64,000 nucleotides of DNA from the NCBI RefSeq assembly GCF_007993935.1, contig NZ_VITY01000001.1, positions 682,001 to 746,000 on the forward strand. The letters run 5' to 3'. This stretch comes from Bradyrhizobium macuxiense (lineage in GTDB: Bacteria; Pseudomonadota; Alphaproteobacteria; Rhizobiales; Xanthobacteraceae). A model generated the notes under the pieces. That model did no database searches. It saw only the letters and a list, made by a program, of their open reading frames with translations, and had not been told where the DNA came from. Shown piece by piece: positions 42,885 through 52,058 of this stretch; position 1 is the first letter of the stretch; each line of letters begins with the position of its first letter. A program made the position numbers and the translations under genes.

Positions 42885-44819
42885 TCAAATAGTTACCTGG
42901 GTACCCACTTCAACCACCCGGCCGGTCGGGATCTGGAAATAGTCGGTGGCATCATTGGCGGACCGGCTCATCGCGATGAACAGATGGTCCTGCCACTGCG
43001 GCATCCCGGACTGGGCCGACGGCTTCAGCGAACGGCGCGACACGAAGAACGAGGTCGACATGATGTCGAACTGCCAGCCGAGCTTGCGCGCGACCGCCAG
43101 CGCCTTCGGCACGTTCGGCGATTCCATGTAGCCGAAGCGCAGCCGCACCGCGGTGAACTTGTCGCTGACCTTCTCCATGTAGACGCGCTCCGACAAATCG
43201 ACGCGCGGCGTCGGCGCGGTCTCGATGGTCAGGATCACGTTGTGCTCGTGCAGCACCTTGTTGTGCTTGAGATTGTGCAGCAGCGCGGTCGGCACGAAGC
43301 TGGGGTCGCTGGTCAGGAACACCGCGGTGCCCTTGACGATGTGCGGCGGCCGCTTCTCCAGGCTATGGATCAGGTCGCGCAGCGGCACCTCGATGCGGCG
43401 GGTCTTGGCGATCAGGATCGCGGCGCCGCGCCGCCAGGTCCAGATCATCGTCGCCATGACAACGCCGAACAGCAGCGGCACCCAGGCGCCTTCGAACAGC
43501 TTCAAGAGATTGGCGCTGAAGAAGGTCATGTCGACGATCACGAACGGCAGGATCAATGCGGCGGCCGACGCCACGCGCCAGTTCCACAGCTTCCAGATCA
43601 CGATGAAGCCCATGATGCCGTCGGCGACCATCGTGGTGGAGACGGCGATGCCGTAAGCCGAGGCGAGCCCGCTCGAGGTGCGGAACAGCAGGACCAGCAG
43701 CAGCACGCCGATCAGCAGCAGCCGGTTGACGCGCGGCAGATAGATCTGCCCGGCGTGGGTCTCCGAGGTGTAGCGGACCTCGAAGCGCGGCAACAGGCCG
43801 AGCTGCACCGCCTGGCTGATCAGCGAATAAGCGCCGGTGATGACCGCCTGGCTCGCGATCACGGTCGCGGCGGTGGCAAGCCCGATCAGCGGCAGCAGCA
43901 GCACCTCCGGCACCATGCGGTAGAACGAGTTCTCGATTGCGGCGGGATCGGACAGCACCAGCGCGCCCTGCCCGAAATAGTTCAGCAGCAGCGACGGCAG
44001 CACGAAGAACAGCCAGCCGGACTGGATCGGCTTGCGGCCGAAATGCCCGAGATCGGCGTACAGCGCCTCGCCGCCGGTCACCGCGAGAAACACCGCGCCC
44101 AAGGTCACCAGGCCGACGGTGCCGTGGGTCAGCAGGAACTGGATCGCGTAATAGGGATTGATCGCCGCCAGCACCGACGGATCGTCCATGATGTGGACGA
44201 CCCCCATCACCGCGAGCGAGGCGAACCACACCACCATGACCGGCCCGAACGCGGAGGCGACGCAGGCGGTGCCGCTACGCTGCACCGCGAACAGCACGAC
44301 CAGGATCAGGATCGTCAGCGGCACCACATAGTGCTCGAGATGCGGCGTCGCGAGCTTGAGGCCCTCGACCGCCGACAGCACCGAGATCGCCGGCGTGATC
44401 ATGGAATCGCCGATGAACATCGAGGCGCCGACCACGCCGAGCGCAAGCAGCGGCCAACTGCGCCGTCCGATCGCGCGCTGGCCGAGCGCCATCAGCGAGA
44501 GCGTGCCGCCCTCGCCATTGTTGTCGGCGCGCAGCAGCAGCAGCACGTATTTCGCGGTGACGACGGTGAACAGCGCCCAAAGGATCAGGCTGAGCACCCC
44601 TAACACCATGATGCGCGTGACCGGCTGGCCGTGCGCGGCGCCGCCGACCGCCTCGCGGAATGCGTAGAGCGGCGAGGTTCCGATATCGCCGAACACCACC
44701 CCGATACTGCCCAGCGTCAGGGCCCAGAAACCGGAGCTGGCATGGCCTGCTCCTTGGCCTGTGCCTTGGCCCGCGCCTTGGGCTTCCTGGGCTTCGGTGG
44801 ATGAGACGCTGACAGCCAT
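42885..44819 (-). CDS. kup: Kup-family potassium uptake transporter (copy 2)
   Basis: 644 residues from ATG 44819. The N terminus carries a Gln/Gly/Ala-rich cytoplasmic stretch ([17 protein letters not shown]) before [23 protein letters not shown]. The membrane core and C-terminal domain match copy 1 block by block, again ending [20 protein letters not shown]. Sequence differences across the core suggest an old duplication with possibly different affinity or regulation. It lies upstream of copy 1 on the same strand; MotB-like is its upstream neighbour. Confidence 0.94.
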   Translation of the reverse strand: MAVSVSSTEAQEAQGAGQGTGQGAGHASSGFWALTLGSIGVVFGDIGTSPLYAFREAVGGAAHGQPVTRIMVLGVLSLILWALFTVVTAKYVLLLLRADNNGEGGTLSLMALGQRAIGRRSWPLLALGVVGASMFIGDSMITPAISVLSAVEGLKLATPHLEHYVVPLTILILVVLFAVQRSGTACVASAFGPVMVVWFASLAVMGVVHIMDDPSVLAAINPYYAIQFLLTHGTVGLVTLGAVFLAVTGGEALYADLGHFGRKPIQSGWLFFVLPSLLLNYFGQGALVLSDPAAIENSFYRMVPEVLLLPLIGLATAATVIASQAVITGAYSLISQAVQLGLLPRFEVRYTSETHAGQIYLPRVNRLLLIGVLLLVLLFRTSSGLASAYGIAVSTTMVADGIMGFIVIWKLWNWRVASAAALILPFVIVDMTFFSANLLKLFEGAWVPLLFGVVMATMIWTWRRGAAILIAKTRRIEVPLRDLIHSLEKRPPHIVKGTAVFLTSDPSFVPTALLHNLKHNKVLHEHNVILTIETAPTPRVDLSERVYMEKVSDKFTAVRLRFGYMESPNVPKALAVARKLGWQFDIMSTSFFVSRRSLKPSAQSGMPQWQDHLFIAMSRSANDATDYFQIPTGRVVEVGTQVTI

Positions 44820-44933
44820 GGCGAGGTTGGAACGCCCGATCGGTTGATTTTGATCCGCGCGGCTATCGACGCTTCCGCTCCGCCTGTCAACCAACCAACG
44901 CGGCTAGCCCGACGGTAGCATGGTATCTTGCGG

Positions 44934-45764
44934 CTACGGCTTCAAATCCGGCGGCAATGGCGGATTTTCCCGCATCAACGTGATGGTCACGCGACGGTTG
45001 GCCGGCAGCGTCGGATCGTCGGGAAACAGCGGCTGGCCGTCGGCCTTGCCGGAAACCGCGAAAATGTGCGACGGCGGCAGCCCTTCCCGCTCCAGGATCT
45101 GCCGCACCGCGTTGGCGCGGTCGGCGGACAGGTCGAAGGCGTCGTAATCGCTGCGCGCCGGCACGAAGCCTGCGGCTGTATGCCCCACGATCGCGACCCG
45201 CAGCGGCGTCGCCTTCAAGGGTGCTGCGAGCTTCTGGATCAGTCGGCGGGTGCGCTCATACGGCTCCCTGGAACCGTCGGCGAACATCGAGCGGCCGTCC
45301 TGGTCGACGATCTCGAGGTTGAGCCCCTCCTTGGTCTCCTCGAACATGATGTTCTTGGAAATCTCGGTCAGCTCCGGCATGTCCTGCAGCGCCTGCCGCA
45401 GCGAGGCGGAGGCGAGCGCGAATTCGCGGTCGATCTTCAGCCGCGCGCCGTTGATCTGGCTGCGCTCCTTCTCGTCCGGCGTCGGATTGGCCGAGGACTC
45501 CTCTGGCGAGATGTGCTCGACATTCTTCAGCTTCGGCCGGGTCGGCAGGCCGTCGGACTCGACGATGCCGGAATAGCGCACATTGGTCTGCACGCCGAAG
45601 GCGTCGCGCATCGAGCCGGCGACGATCTTCAGCTTGTTGTTATCCATGGTCGAGAACGCGACGAGCATCACGAAGAAGCTCATCATCAGGCCCATCAAGT
45701 CGGCGAAGGTCACGAACCAGCCGTGACCTCCGGTATGGGCGTCGCCGCGCTTTTTCTTGGCCAT
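44934..45764 (-). CDS. MotB-like stator protein with OmpA domain
   Basis: 276 residues. One membrane helix (about 15-40) contains the proton-carrying Asp of MotB in WFVTFADLMGLMMSFFVMLVAF (about residue 22). A linker and an OmpA/MotB peptidoglycan-binding domain follow (about 165-270; VAIVGHTAAG, FDLSADRANAVRQIL, PANRRVTITL). With the MotA-like protein encoded 28 bp upstream it would form a proton-driven stator anchored to the cell wall. No flagellar genes adjoin, so the stator could serve a second flagellar system or another function. Confidence 0.87.
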   Translation of the reverse strand: MAKKKRGDAHTGGHGWFVTFADLMGLMMSFFVMLVAFSTMDNNKLKIVAGSMRDAFGVQTNVRYSGIVESDGLPTRPKLKNVEHISPEESSANPTPDEKERSQINGARLKIDREFALASASLRQALQDMPELTEISKNIMFEETKEGLNLEIVDQDGRSMFADGSREPYERTRRLIQKLAAPLKATPLRVAIVGHTAAGFVPARSDYDAFDLSADRANAVRQILEREGLPPSHIFAVSGKADGQPLFPDDPTLPANRRVTITLMRENPPLPPDLKP

Positions 45765-45792
45765 TGTCGCGTTTTCCGAGCGCGCCGGCCGG

Positions 45793-46566
45793 TCAGGCCG
45801 GAACCGGCTCGCCTTCCTCGTGGCGATGCTTCTCCGGCAGATAGGCCAGCAGCATCTCGCGCACCAGCGCCGGGCTCTTGGAATCGCGGATCATCAGGAT
45901 GCCGTCGATGATCAGCGTGCGGTTGGTCTCCTCGTCGAGCAGCTTGCCGTGCAGCTTGTCGGCGATCGGCAGGCAAAACAGGTTGGCGACCAGCGCGCCG
46001 TACAGCGTCGCGAGCAGCGCGGTCGCCATGAACGGGCCGAGCTTGGAGGGATCGGTCATATTGGCGAACATCTGCACCATGCCGATCAGCGTGCCGATCA
46101 TGCCGAAGGCCGGCGCACAGTCGCCGATCGCGCGATAGATCTTGCTGCCCTCGTCGAGGTGCATCAGGAAATTGTCGCGGTCGCGCTCCATGTTGTCGCG
46201 AATGAATTCGAGGTCGTAGCCGTCGGCGACGTAGCGGATGCCCTTGGCGAGGAACGGCTCGTCGGTTTCGACCTTCTCGAGGCCGACCGGGCCCTGCTTG
46301 CGGGCGATCTCGGCGATGCGGGCGAGCTCCTCGACGAGGTCGCGCGCGGACAGCCGGCTCATCGTGAATGCAAATTTGGCGCCGAGCGGCAGGCCATGCA
46401 ACATCACGCCGAGCGGAAAGCGGATCATCGTCGCTGCAATCGAACCGCCGAAGATGATGATCATGGCATGTTCGGAAATGAACATGTGCAGGTCGCCGCC
46501 CATGAACATCATCACCGCGATGACGATGATGCCGGCCAGCAGCCCGGCGCCTGTCATGATATCCAT
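45793..46566 (-). CDS. MotA-like stator protein (MotA/TolQ/ExbB family)
   Basis: 257 residues from ATG 46566 with GGAG 8 nt upstream; the frame remains open upstream, but sequence beyond this point does not look coding. Four membrane segments are visible, with the MotA-type large cytoplasmic loop (EELARIAEIARKQGPVGLEKVETDEPFLAKGI) and ALLATLYGALVANLFCLPIADKL in helix 4, the PomA/MotA pattern. It forms the ring around the MotB-like protein encoded next. The short length fits PomA-type stators. Confidence 0.87.
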   Translation of the reverse strand: MDIMTGAGLLAGIIVIAVMMFMGGDLHMFISEHAMIIIFGGSIAATMIRFPLGVMLHGLPLGAKFAFTMSRLSARDLVEELARIAEIARKQGPVGLEKVETDEPFLAKGIRYVADGYDLEFIRDNMERDRDNFLMHLDEGSKIYRAIGDCAPAFGMIGTLIGMVQMFANMTDPSKLGPFMATALLATLYGALVANLFCLPIADKLHGKLLDEETNRTLIIDGILMIRDSKSPALVREMLLAYLPEKHRHEEGEPVPA

Positions 46567-46813
46567 GAAAAACTCCAACGCGAACGCAACCCGCCTGTCC
46601 TGGACGGCGCACAGCCCAAGGCGGGCCGCGTGGAAAAACCCTAACGTTAATGCCATTAAGGACGCGTTACCGAATTTAGTAGGGATAACAACGGGTAAAC
46701 GGCTGCCTTTTCGCGATGTCGTTGAAGATGCTGGCTTTCCGCATGCAACGCGATCGCCGCATGCGCAAAAGACCTCCCCGTAGAACAACGGACATGAGAT
46801 AGCTTGGGGCAGA
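46567..46813. other. Intergenic sequence upstream of the motA-like gene
   Basis: AT-richer than its surroundings (AACGTTAATGCCATTAAGGACG near 46640; TTAGTAGGGATAACAACGGG near 46680), a plausible promoter zone for the minus-strand stator operon. No gene seen. Confidence 0.4.
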
Positions 46814-46914
46814 GCGTTTTCGAGCGAAGTGGGTACCGGTTCGCGTGAAGAAAACGCGTCAACACAAGAATCTAGAGCCCCGTTCCGATTCAATCGGAAC
46901 GGAAAAGGCTCTAG
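46814..46914. repeat. Composite palindromic repeat upstream of the quinone oxidoreductase gene
   Basis: Two adjoining stems: GCGTTTTC (46814) with GAAAACGC (to 46858), and CTAGAGCC...CCGTTCCGAT with ATCGGAACGG...GGCTCTAG (46872-46914). The second is a long, nearly perfect hairpin. The composite resembles dispersed Bradyrhizobium intergenic elements (from memory) and lies directly before the ATG at 46942, so it would be in the 5' leader. Confidence 0.6.
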
Positions 46915-46941
46915 AGGAAACCAACCAGCGAGCAGGACAGA

Positions 46942-47919
46942 ATGAAGGCGGTCGTCGTCGAGCAATATGCACCCATCGATCAGATCGGACTGAAGGAGAT
47001 CGCCACCCCCGAACCCGCCGCCGGACAGATCCGCATCCGGGTCCACGCCGCGAGCATCGGCTTCGTCGATGGGCTGAAGGTCGAGGGCCGCTACCAGACC
47101 AAGGATGCGCTGCCCTTTACGCCGGGCGCGGAATTCGCCGGCGTGGTCGATGCGGTCGCAAGCGGCGTCACTGGCATCACCCCGGGCATGCGGGTGATGG
47201 GCGCGGCGCGCTCGGGCGCGCTCGCCGAGCACATCGTGGTGCCGCCTGAGGCCGTCGAGATCATGCCCGACGGATTGGCGATGGAAGCCGCCGCGGCGTT
47301 CCGCACCAACTATCTCACGGCGCTGTATGCGCTCGGCGAGCGCGGCGCGCTCAAGGCCGGCGAACAGTTGCTTGTGCTCGGTGCCGCCGGCGGCACCGGC
47401 GTCGCCGCAATCCAGGTCGGCAAGCTGCTCGGCGCGCGCGTCATTGCCGCGGCCTCGAGCGAGGAGAAGCGCAACTTCGCCGCAAGCTTCGGCGCCGATG
47501 CCGTCGTCGACTACACCAAGTCCGATTGGCGCGACGCGCTGAAGGATGCGACCGGCGGCCAGGGTCCCGATGTGATCTTCGATCCGGTCGGTGGCGAGGT
47601 CTCGCTGCAGGCGTTCCGCTCGATCGCCTGGAACGGCCGCCATGTCGTGGTCGGCTTTGCGGCCGGCAGCATTCCTGCGCTGCCGTTCAATCTGCCGCTG
47701 CTGAAGGGCGGCCTCCTGATCGGCGTCGATGCCGCCCAGATCGCGCGCCGCGAGCCCGAAGCGCAGGCGCGCGTGATGACGCAATTGTCGGCGTGGCTGA
47801 ACGAGGGCCGCCTGACGCCGGTTGTCGGCAAGGTGTTTGCGTTTGACGATTTCCGTGCGGCGTTCACGACCATGCAGACCCGCGCCGCGCTCGGCAAGAT
47901 GGTGGTGCGGATCGGGTAG
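46942..47919 (+). CDS. NADPH:quinone oxidoreductase (zinc-free MDR family)
   Basis: 325 residues. The MDR GroES-like domain is followed by the Rossmann fold with LLVLGAAGGTGVAAIQVGKLLGARVIAA (AAGGVG-type nucleotide motif) and the C-terminal FDDFRAAFTTMQTRAALGKMVVRIG characteristic of the QOR family. The structural and catalytic zinc Cys residues are absent, as in zeta-crystallin-like quinone reductases. It would reduce quinones or enones with NADPH in the cytoplasm. It stands alone, downstream of a palindromic repeat and upstream of another. Confidence 0.9.
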   Translation: MKAVVVEQYAPIDQIGLKEIATPEPAAGQIRIRVHAASIGFVDGLKVEGRYQTKDALPFTPGAEFAGVVDAVASGVTGITPGMRVMGAARSGALAEHIVVPPEAVEIMPDGLAMEAAAAFRTNYLTALYALGERGALKAGEQLLVLGAAGGTGVAAIQVGKLLGARVIAAASSEEKRNFAASFGADAVVDYTKSDWRDALKDATGGQGPDVIFDPVGGEVSLQAFRSIAWNGRHVVVGFAAGSIPALPFNLPLLKGGLLIGVDAAQIARREPEAQARVMTQLSAWLNEGRLTPVVGKVFAFDDFRAAFTTMQTRAALGKMVVRIG

Positions 47920-47950
47920 CGGGAGAAGCATCGCCCTCGCCTCACACTCG

Positions 47951-48076
47951 GTGTCGTCCCTGCGAAAGCAGGGACCCATACGCCGCGGCTTGTGTTGTGA
48001 TTGGGACTCGTCATTCCAGCGAAACACACTCATCAGCACTTGTGGTTATGGGTTCCTGCTTTCGCAGGGACGACAC
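47951..48076. repeat. Long inverted repeat (arms 28 bp) after the quinone oxidoreductase gene
   Basis: The arms starting GTGTCGTCCCTGCGAAAGC (47951-47978) and ending CTTTCGCAGGGACGACAC (48049-48076) match at 27 of 28 positions, with about 70 bp between them. The GTCGTCCCTGCG...CGCAGGGACGAC form resembles REP-like elements in this family of genomes. Confidence 0.75.
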
Positions 48077-48152
48077 TGAATGCGTTGGACGGTCTGCGAG
48101 TCATGCACCCGCGCTCTCGCGACATCATCTGTCCGAGCCTTGCTTGTCTTCC

Positions 48153-48279
48153 CGCCCTCTCTTGAAGAGGGCGCAGGGAAAGCCGGGTGCCGATCGCACC
48201 CATGGGCCCCGTGCAAAAGGTAGAAAGCACGGGGGTAGCACCACAGGTGTAACCGGAGACAACCCGGCTTTCCCTGCGC
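48153..48279. repeat. Two overlapping perfect inverted repeats in non-coding DNA
   Basis: CGCCCTCT/AGAGGGCG (48153-48173, 5-base loop) overlaps a larger element whose 17-bp arms GCGCAGGGAAAGCCGGG (48171-48187) and CCCGGCTTTCCCTGCGC (48263-48279) are perfect. Sharing of three bases lets the two hairpins compete or stack. They form part of a 907-bp gene-free stretch (47920-48826). Confidence 0.7.
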
Positions 48280-48826
48280 GATGGGCTACGGCTTACTTCG
48301 TGCTCTCCCCGGCGAGACTGGGCTTTGTTGTCACCGTCTCCGCAACGCGCACCGCGCAATTCGAGAGACACCTGCCATTAGGGCGTCAGGACCACACGAC
48401 TTCACCGTCCGCGTCACGCGCACTCGTCAGTTGCGCAATCGGCGTCCACCGCATCTCGACCCGCGTTCGTGACGACCGCGAAGCGCCCCTCGATCGGGTG
48501 AGACGGACAGACCATACACTGAGTTGCCCTTCTGATAAATCGAAATGTTTTTGCCGAGCCGGATTGACAGGTTTTGACTGAGTTGCCCGTCGTGTCGCAT
48601 GGGCAACAGCGGTCCGAACAATCGAAGAATGGGTAAGCCGTCCCATTCTTCTTCGGGCAATTCCGCGCATTGATGAATTGCAGTTCATTCGGCTCGAGTG
48701 CAGAACCCTCCGATTGGTTCCTAATTTGCAGGCTATTGCGGCCGGGAACGAGTTCAATATGCTGACGTTACCGCCTACGTCATCCGATTGCATCGATGGG
48801 GCGGCTCATTTGGGTGTTGTGCGCGA
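48280..48826. other. Gene-free stretch upstream of the hybrid kinase
   Basis: No convincing gene. The 12-mer ACTGAGTTGCCC occurs at 48518-48529 and 48577-48588. The sequence gives the impression of a mosaic of dispersed repeats rather than an ordinary promoter region. The last 150 bp are AT-richer and probably hold the promoter of the kinase gene. Confidence 0.4.
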
Positions 48827-50788
48827 ATGCATTCAAACGCAACTGGCTTCACAGATAGTCAACGGCTTCAACTGCTGATCGACGCGATCGTCGACTACGC
48901 GATTTATCTGGTCGATCCTGACGGCACGATCGCGAGCTGGAATTCCGGCGCGACCCGAATGAAGGGATATACCGCCGACGAGATCATCGGGCGCCCTTTG
49001 TCGATCTTCTATACGCCCGAAGATCAAGCCGCCGGATTGCCGCTGAAGGCGTTGGCGATCGCCACCGAGCAAGGACGATTTAGCTCGGAAGGCTGGCGCG
49101 TGCGCAAGGATGGAAGCCGCTTTTGGGCGACCGTGGTGATCGAGCCTGTGCGGGATCACAAGGGGTCGCTGATCGGATTCGCCAAGGTCACACGCGACAT
49201 CACCGAACGTCAGGAAGCAGGTCAGGCCCTCATAGAGAGCGAACGGCGCTATCGCCGACTGATCGAAGCGGTGGTTGACTATGCCATTTTCCAGCTTGAC
49301 GCGAAGGGCTTCGTCGTCACCTGGAATCCGGGCGCTGAACGGATCAAGGGGTACACGCCGGAGGAAATCATCGGCCGGCACTTCTCGCAGTTCTACACGG
49401 AGGAGGATCGCGCAAATCGGAAGCCTCAACTCGCGCTCGAGCAAGCCGCGCAAAGCGGTCGGTTCGAAGCCGAGGGATGGCGTGTACGCAAAGACGGCTC
49501 GAAGTTCTGGGCGTCGGTCGTCATCGACCGGATCGCGGACGAAAGCGGTGCACTGATCGGGTTTGCCAAAATTACCCGCGACATCACCGAACGGCGCACC
49601 GCGCAGGAGACGTTGGCCAAGATCCAGGATCAATTGCTTGCCTCGCAAAAGCTCGAGGCTGTCGGACAGCTCAGCGGAGGCGTCGCGCACGATTTCAACA
49701 ATCTGCTGATGATCGTGATCGGCAATTTGGAAACGATGGAGCGGCACGCCAGGCAGCTTGCCAGCAACGCCAACTTTCAGCGCGCCTTATCTCATGCGAA
49801 ACGCGGCGCCCAGCGTGCAGCGAGCCTGACCGGCCGCCTGCTCGCCTTTTCGCGGCGCCAGGCTCTTGCCCCGAAACCGATCGAACTGAACAACTTCCTC
49901 AACGGGCTGCAGGACTTTCTGCAACGGACCCTTGGCGAGCGCGTCGAGGTTCAGACGGTCGGCAGCGCCGGGCTCTGGCAGATTGAAGCGGACCCGAACC
50001 ATCTCGAATCTGCCATGCTCAACCTTGCGATCAATGCGCGCGATGCGATGCCGGACGGCGGCAAACTGACGATCGAGGCGGTCAACGTATCTGCGGACTA
50101 TGAGTATTGCCTGCGAAATCCTGAACTCAATCCCGGGCAATATGTGGTGATCAGCGTAACGGACACAGGCCTTGGCATGAGCCGGGACACGCTGGACCAC
50201 GCATTCGAGCCGTTCTTCACGACCAAGGAAACCGGACAGGGCACGGGTCTCGGCCTCAGTCAAGTATACGGCTTCGTGAAGCAGTCGGGTGGCCATATCA
50301 AGATCTACAGCGAGCTCGGTTACGGCACCAACATCAAGATGTACTTCCCCCGCCACCGTGGCCCTGCCGTGGAGCAGGAGGAGATCGACGAACCGGTCGC
50401 CGAGGCTGAATCGAGCAAGGTCGAGACGATCCTGGTCGTTGAAGATGACGAGGATCTTCGCACCTATGTTAGTGAGCTGCTGCGCGAGCTGAATTATCGT
50501 GTTCTGACGGCGGGGAGCGCGCAGGCCGCGCTGACCATCCTGCTGCAGGACCAGCCGCATATCGACCTCGTTCTGACCGACGTGGTGATGCCGGGCATGA
50601 ACGGTCGCGAACTCGGGAAACGTGCTGCAGAGATGCGGCCGGGACTGAAGATTCTGTACATGACGGGCTATTCGCAAAACGCGGTCATCCACCACGGCAG
50701 GCTGGACCAGGGCGTCGATCTCCTGGAGAAGCCGGTCTCACAGGCCAAGCTTGCCTTGCGGGTCCGCGAGATACTCGATCGCCGGTAG
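48827..50788 (+). CDS. PAS-PAS hybrid histidine kinase with receiver domain
   Basis: 653 residues from ATG 48827, the first ATG in frame; a TTG at 48788 is possible. Two similar PAS-PAC units (about 15-135 and 140-260) share GYTxxEIIG, SxFYTxED, EGWRVRKDGSxFWA and IGFAKxTRDITER. The HisKA segment follows with His288 in LSGGVAHDFNNLL, then the HATPase domain (N, DTGLGMS, GTGLGLSQVYGFVKQSGG) and a C-terminal receiver with phospho-acceptor Asp at about 585 (LTDVVMPGMNG). No membrane helix, so it is a cytosolic sensor. The output partner is not adjacent. Confidence 0.93.
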   Translation: MHSNATGFTDSQRLQLLIDAIVDYAIYLVDPDGTIASWNSGATRMKGYTADEIIGRPLSIFYTPEDQAAGLPLKALAIATEQGRFSSEGWRVRKDGSRFWATVVIEPVRDHKGSLIGFAKVTRDITERQEAGQALIESERRYRRLIEAVVDYAIFQLDAKGFVVTWNPGAERIKGYTPEEIIGRHFSQFYTEEDRANRKPQLALEQAAQSGRFEAEGWRVRKDGSKFWASVVIDRIADESGALIGFAKITRDITERRTAQETLAKIQDQLLASQKLEAVGQLSGGVAHDFNNLLMIVIGNLETMERHARQLASNANFQRALSHAKRGAQRAASLTGRLLAFSRRQALAPKPIELNNFLNGLQDFLQRTLGERVEVQTVGSAGLWQIEADPNHLESAMLNLAINARDAMPDGGKLTIEAVNVSADYEYCLRNPELNPGQYVVISVTDTGLGMSRDTLDHAFEPFFTTKETGQGTGLGLSQVYGFVKQSGGHIKIYSELGYGTNIKMYFPRHRGPAVEQEEIDEPVAEAESSKVETILVVEDDEDLRTYVSELLRELNYRVLTAGSAQAALTILLQDQPHIDLVLTDVVMPGMNGRELGKRAAEMRPGLKILYMTGYSQNAVIHHGRLDQGVDLLEKPVSQAKLALRVREILDRR

Positions 50789-50933
50789 TATTCGCAGGAA
50801 GCGGCGGAGCGCAGCGATACCCGTCCGACCATGGTTTGCCCGCCTGCGGTCCGGCGGCAAATTATCACAGGTTATTGTCGCGCGCTTCCGTGCCACCTTA
50901 CCGTTGGTCGAGAGCCGCATTCGGGGACCGGAA

Positions 50934-51122
50934 ATGCAGGACATGCTGACGCATCTCGAAAAACTTCGCACCGACGCCGCGGAGTGCGCCTTGATCCGTG
51001 ACCTGGCAACGGATGTCCGAAAGCGCGAGCTGTTCAGCAAGCTTGCCGAGCATCTGAGTGCTCTCGCCGCGGAAGTCGAAAGCACCATTGCGGCGGCGCA
51101 CAGGGAGGGCGAAGCCACCTAG
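50934..51122 (+). CDS. Small helical protein of unknown function (62 residues)
   Basis: From ATG 50934, with GGGGA nearby upstream; longer in-frame starts lie within the preceding gene. The peptide (MQDMLTHLEKLRTDAAECAL to HREGEAT) is predicted entirely helical and charged, with no membrane segment. It ends 6 bp from the convergent avidin-like gene. I recall similar short proteins in Bradyrhizobium, but no function is known to me. Confidence 0.6.
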   Translation: MQDMLTHLEKLRTDAAECALIRDLATDVRKRELFSKLAEHLSALAAEVESTIAAAHREGEAT

Positions 51123-51128
51123 TCGGCG

Positions 51129-51500
51129 CTACATCACCCGTTCAAAGGTATCGATGCTTGTCGTGACCGCTCGCCACCAGTTCAACGGCTTCAGTGTCGC
51201 CGGTTCGCCCTCCCCGGCTGCAACCAGCGCCTTGTCGGACACCACGAACCACGCCGTTTCCATTTTCCCGTCGCGAAGCAAACCTGCATAGGAGACGACA
51301 CGATCGCCCGCCGCCGAAGACCCGACCGACGAAAAACCGATGCAATTGCCCTGGTGGACGCCGACGATCGGGACCGTCTGACCGTAAAAGCCGCTATCGG
51401 CAAGCGCGGTACGAAAGGTCCCCTCGATGCGGCCATCCGCCTCGCTGATGATCTCGACGATCGATCCATACTGGTTCTGCCACTTGCCGACCCACGTCAT
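51129..51500 (-). CDS. Avidin/streptavidin-family protein (bradavidin-like)
   Basis: 123 residues from ATG 51500, with GGGAGG 5 nt upstream. The barrel landmarks of streptavidin can be aligned: strand 1 WVGKWQNQYGSIVEI (biotin-contacting Asn and Ser kept), GRIEGTFRTAL, strand 7 TAWFVVS (Trp108-like and Ser112-like kept) and the ending WWRAVTTSIDTFERV (Trp120-like and Asp128-like kept). The Trp79 position seems lost and the Trp92 position is Tyr (SYAGL). There is no signal peptide, so unlike secreted streptavidin it should remain in the cytoplasm. Biotin binding is likely but may be weaker; this is inference. Confidence 0.8.
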   Translation of the reverse strand: MTWVGKWQNQYGSIVEIISEADGRIEGTFRTALADSGFYGQTVPIVGVHQGNCIGFSSVGSSAAGDRVVSYAGLLRDGKMETAWFVVSDKALVAAGEGEPATLKPLNWWRAVTTSIDTFERVM

Positions 51501-51824
51501 CTCGGCCTCCCGTTACCGCACGCTCTCGGCCCCGAAAGAGTGGACAACATATGGAGGAAATCGATGTTCCGGTGGGACGCCAACATCTGGTGCAGCAATC
51601 GGCCGATTGGAACCACCGTGGCGTCGGCGTATTGTCGTTCACCCGCCGGTTGAATGGTAATATACTGCTAGCTCCGATATGCGTGGCGAAGCGCGCCTAC
51701 CCGCCGGGGACATTAGCCGGCATCTGTTGCACTTCAGGATCTTTCATTTGGCACAAATTGCATCTCCAGCATCCAGCAATGTGCCCCGGTCACGCGGGCG
51801 GACCATCGCCGCCAGAGACGCGCA
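51501..51824. other. Divergent intergenic region
   Basis: These 324 bp separate the avidin-like gene from the small gene at 51825. They contain an AT-rich patch (GGTAATATACTGCTAGC at 51656) suited to a promoter. No gene or repeat family recognised. Confidence 0.4.
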
Positions 51825-52058
51825 ATGAAGATGGACAAAGCCATCTGGTACGTCTCGTTCGCGCTGAGAGATCCCGACGCCGGACACCACCGCTTCGCGC
51901 GCCAGACCCGCACCTTCACGACCGAGCAGGATGCCAAGGCCTTCGCACGCACCCTGCTCGTTCAGACGCAGGACGTCAGCGCCGGCACGATCAATCCGCA
52001 CATGCCACGGCGCGTGATCGCACCGGCGGCGATCACGTCGTGGGCCGGCGAGAGCTGA
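51825..52058 (+). CDS. Small hypothetical protein (77 residues)
   Basis: ATG 51825 (or ATG 51831, MDKAIWYV). An aromatic N terminus with an alternating strand pattern (WYVSFALRDPDAGHHRFARQT), a helix (TTEQDAKAFARTLLVQ) and a C-terminal MPRRVIAPAAITSWAGES. No signal peptide or membrane segment. Its last 51 codon bases recur, diverged, just after the cyclase gene at 55729-55780. Function unknown. Confidence 0.6.
   Translation: MKMDKAIWYVSFALRDPDAGHHRFARQTRTFTTEQDAKAFARTLLVQTQDVSAGTINPHMPRRVIAPAAITSWAGES

Noticed and set aside
42984..44603. 539-codon plus-strand frame opposite kup copy 2
   Set aside because: Antisense shadow rich in Arg, His, Asp and Gln.
46567..48039. Upstream extension of the MotA-like frame to 748 codons
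   Set aside because: The extension reads antisense through the quinone oxidoreductase gene and repeats; ATG 46566 has a ribosome-binding site and starts the first membrane helix.
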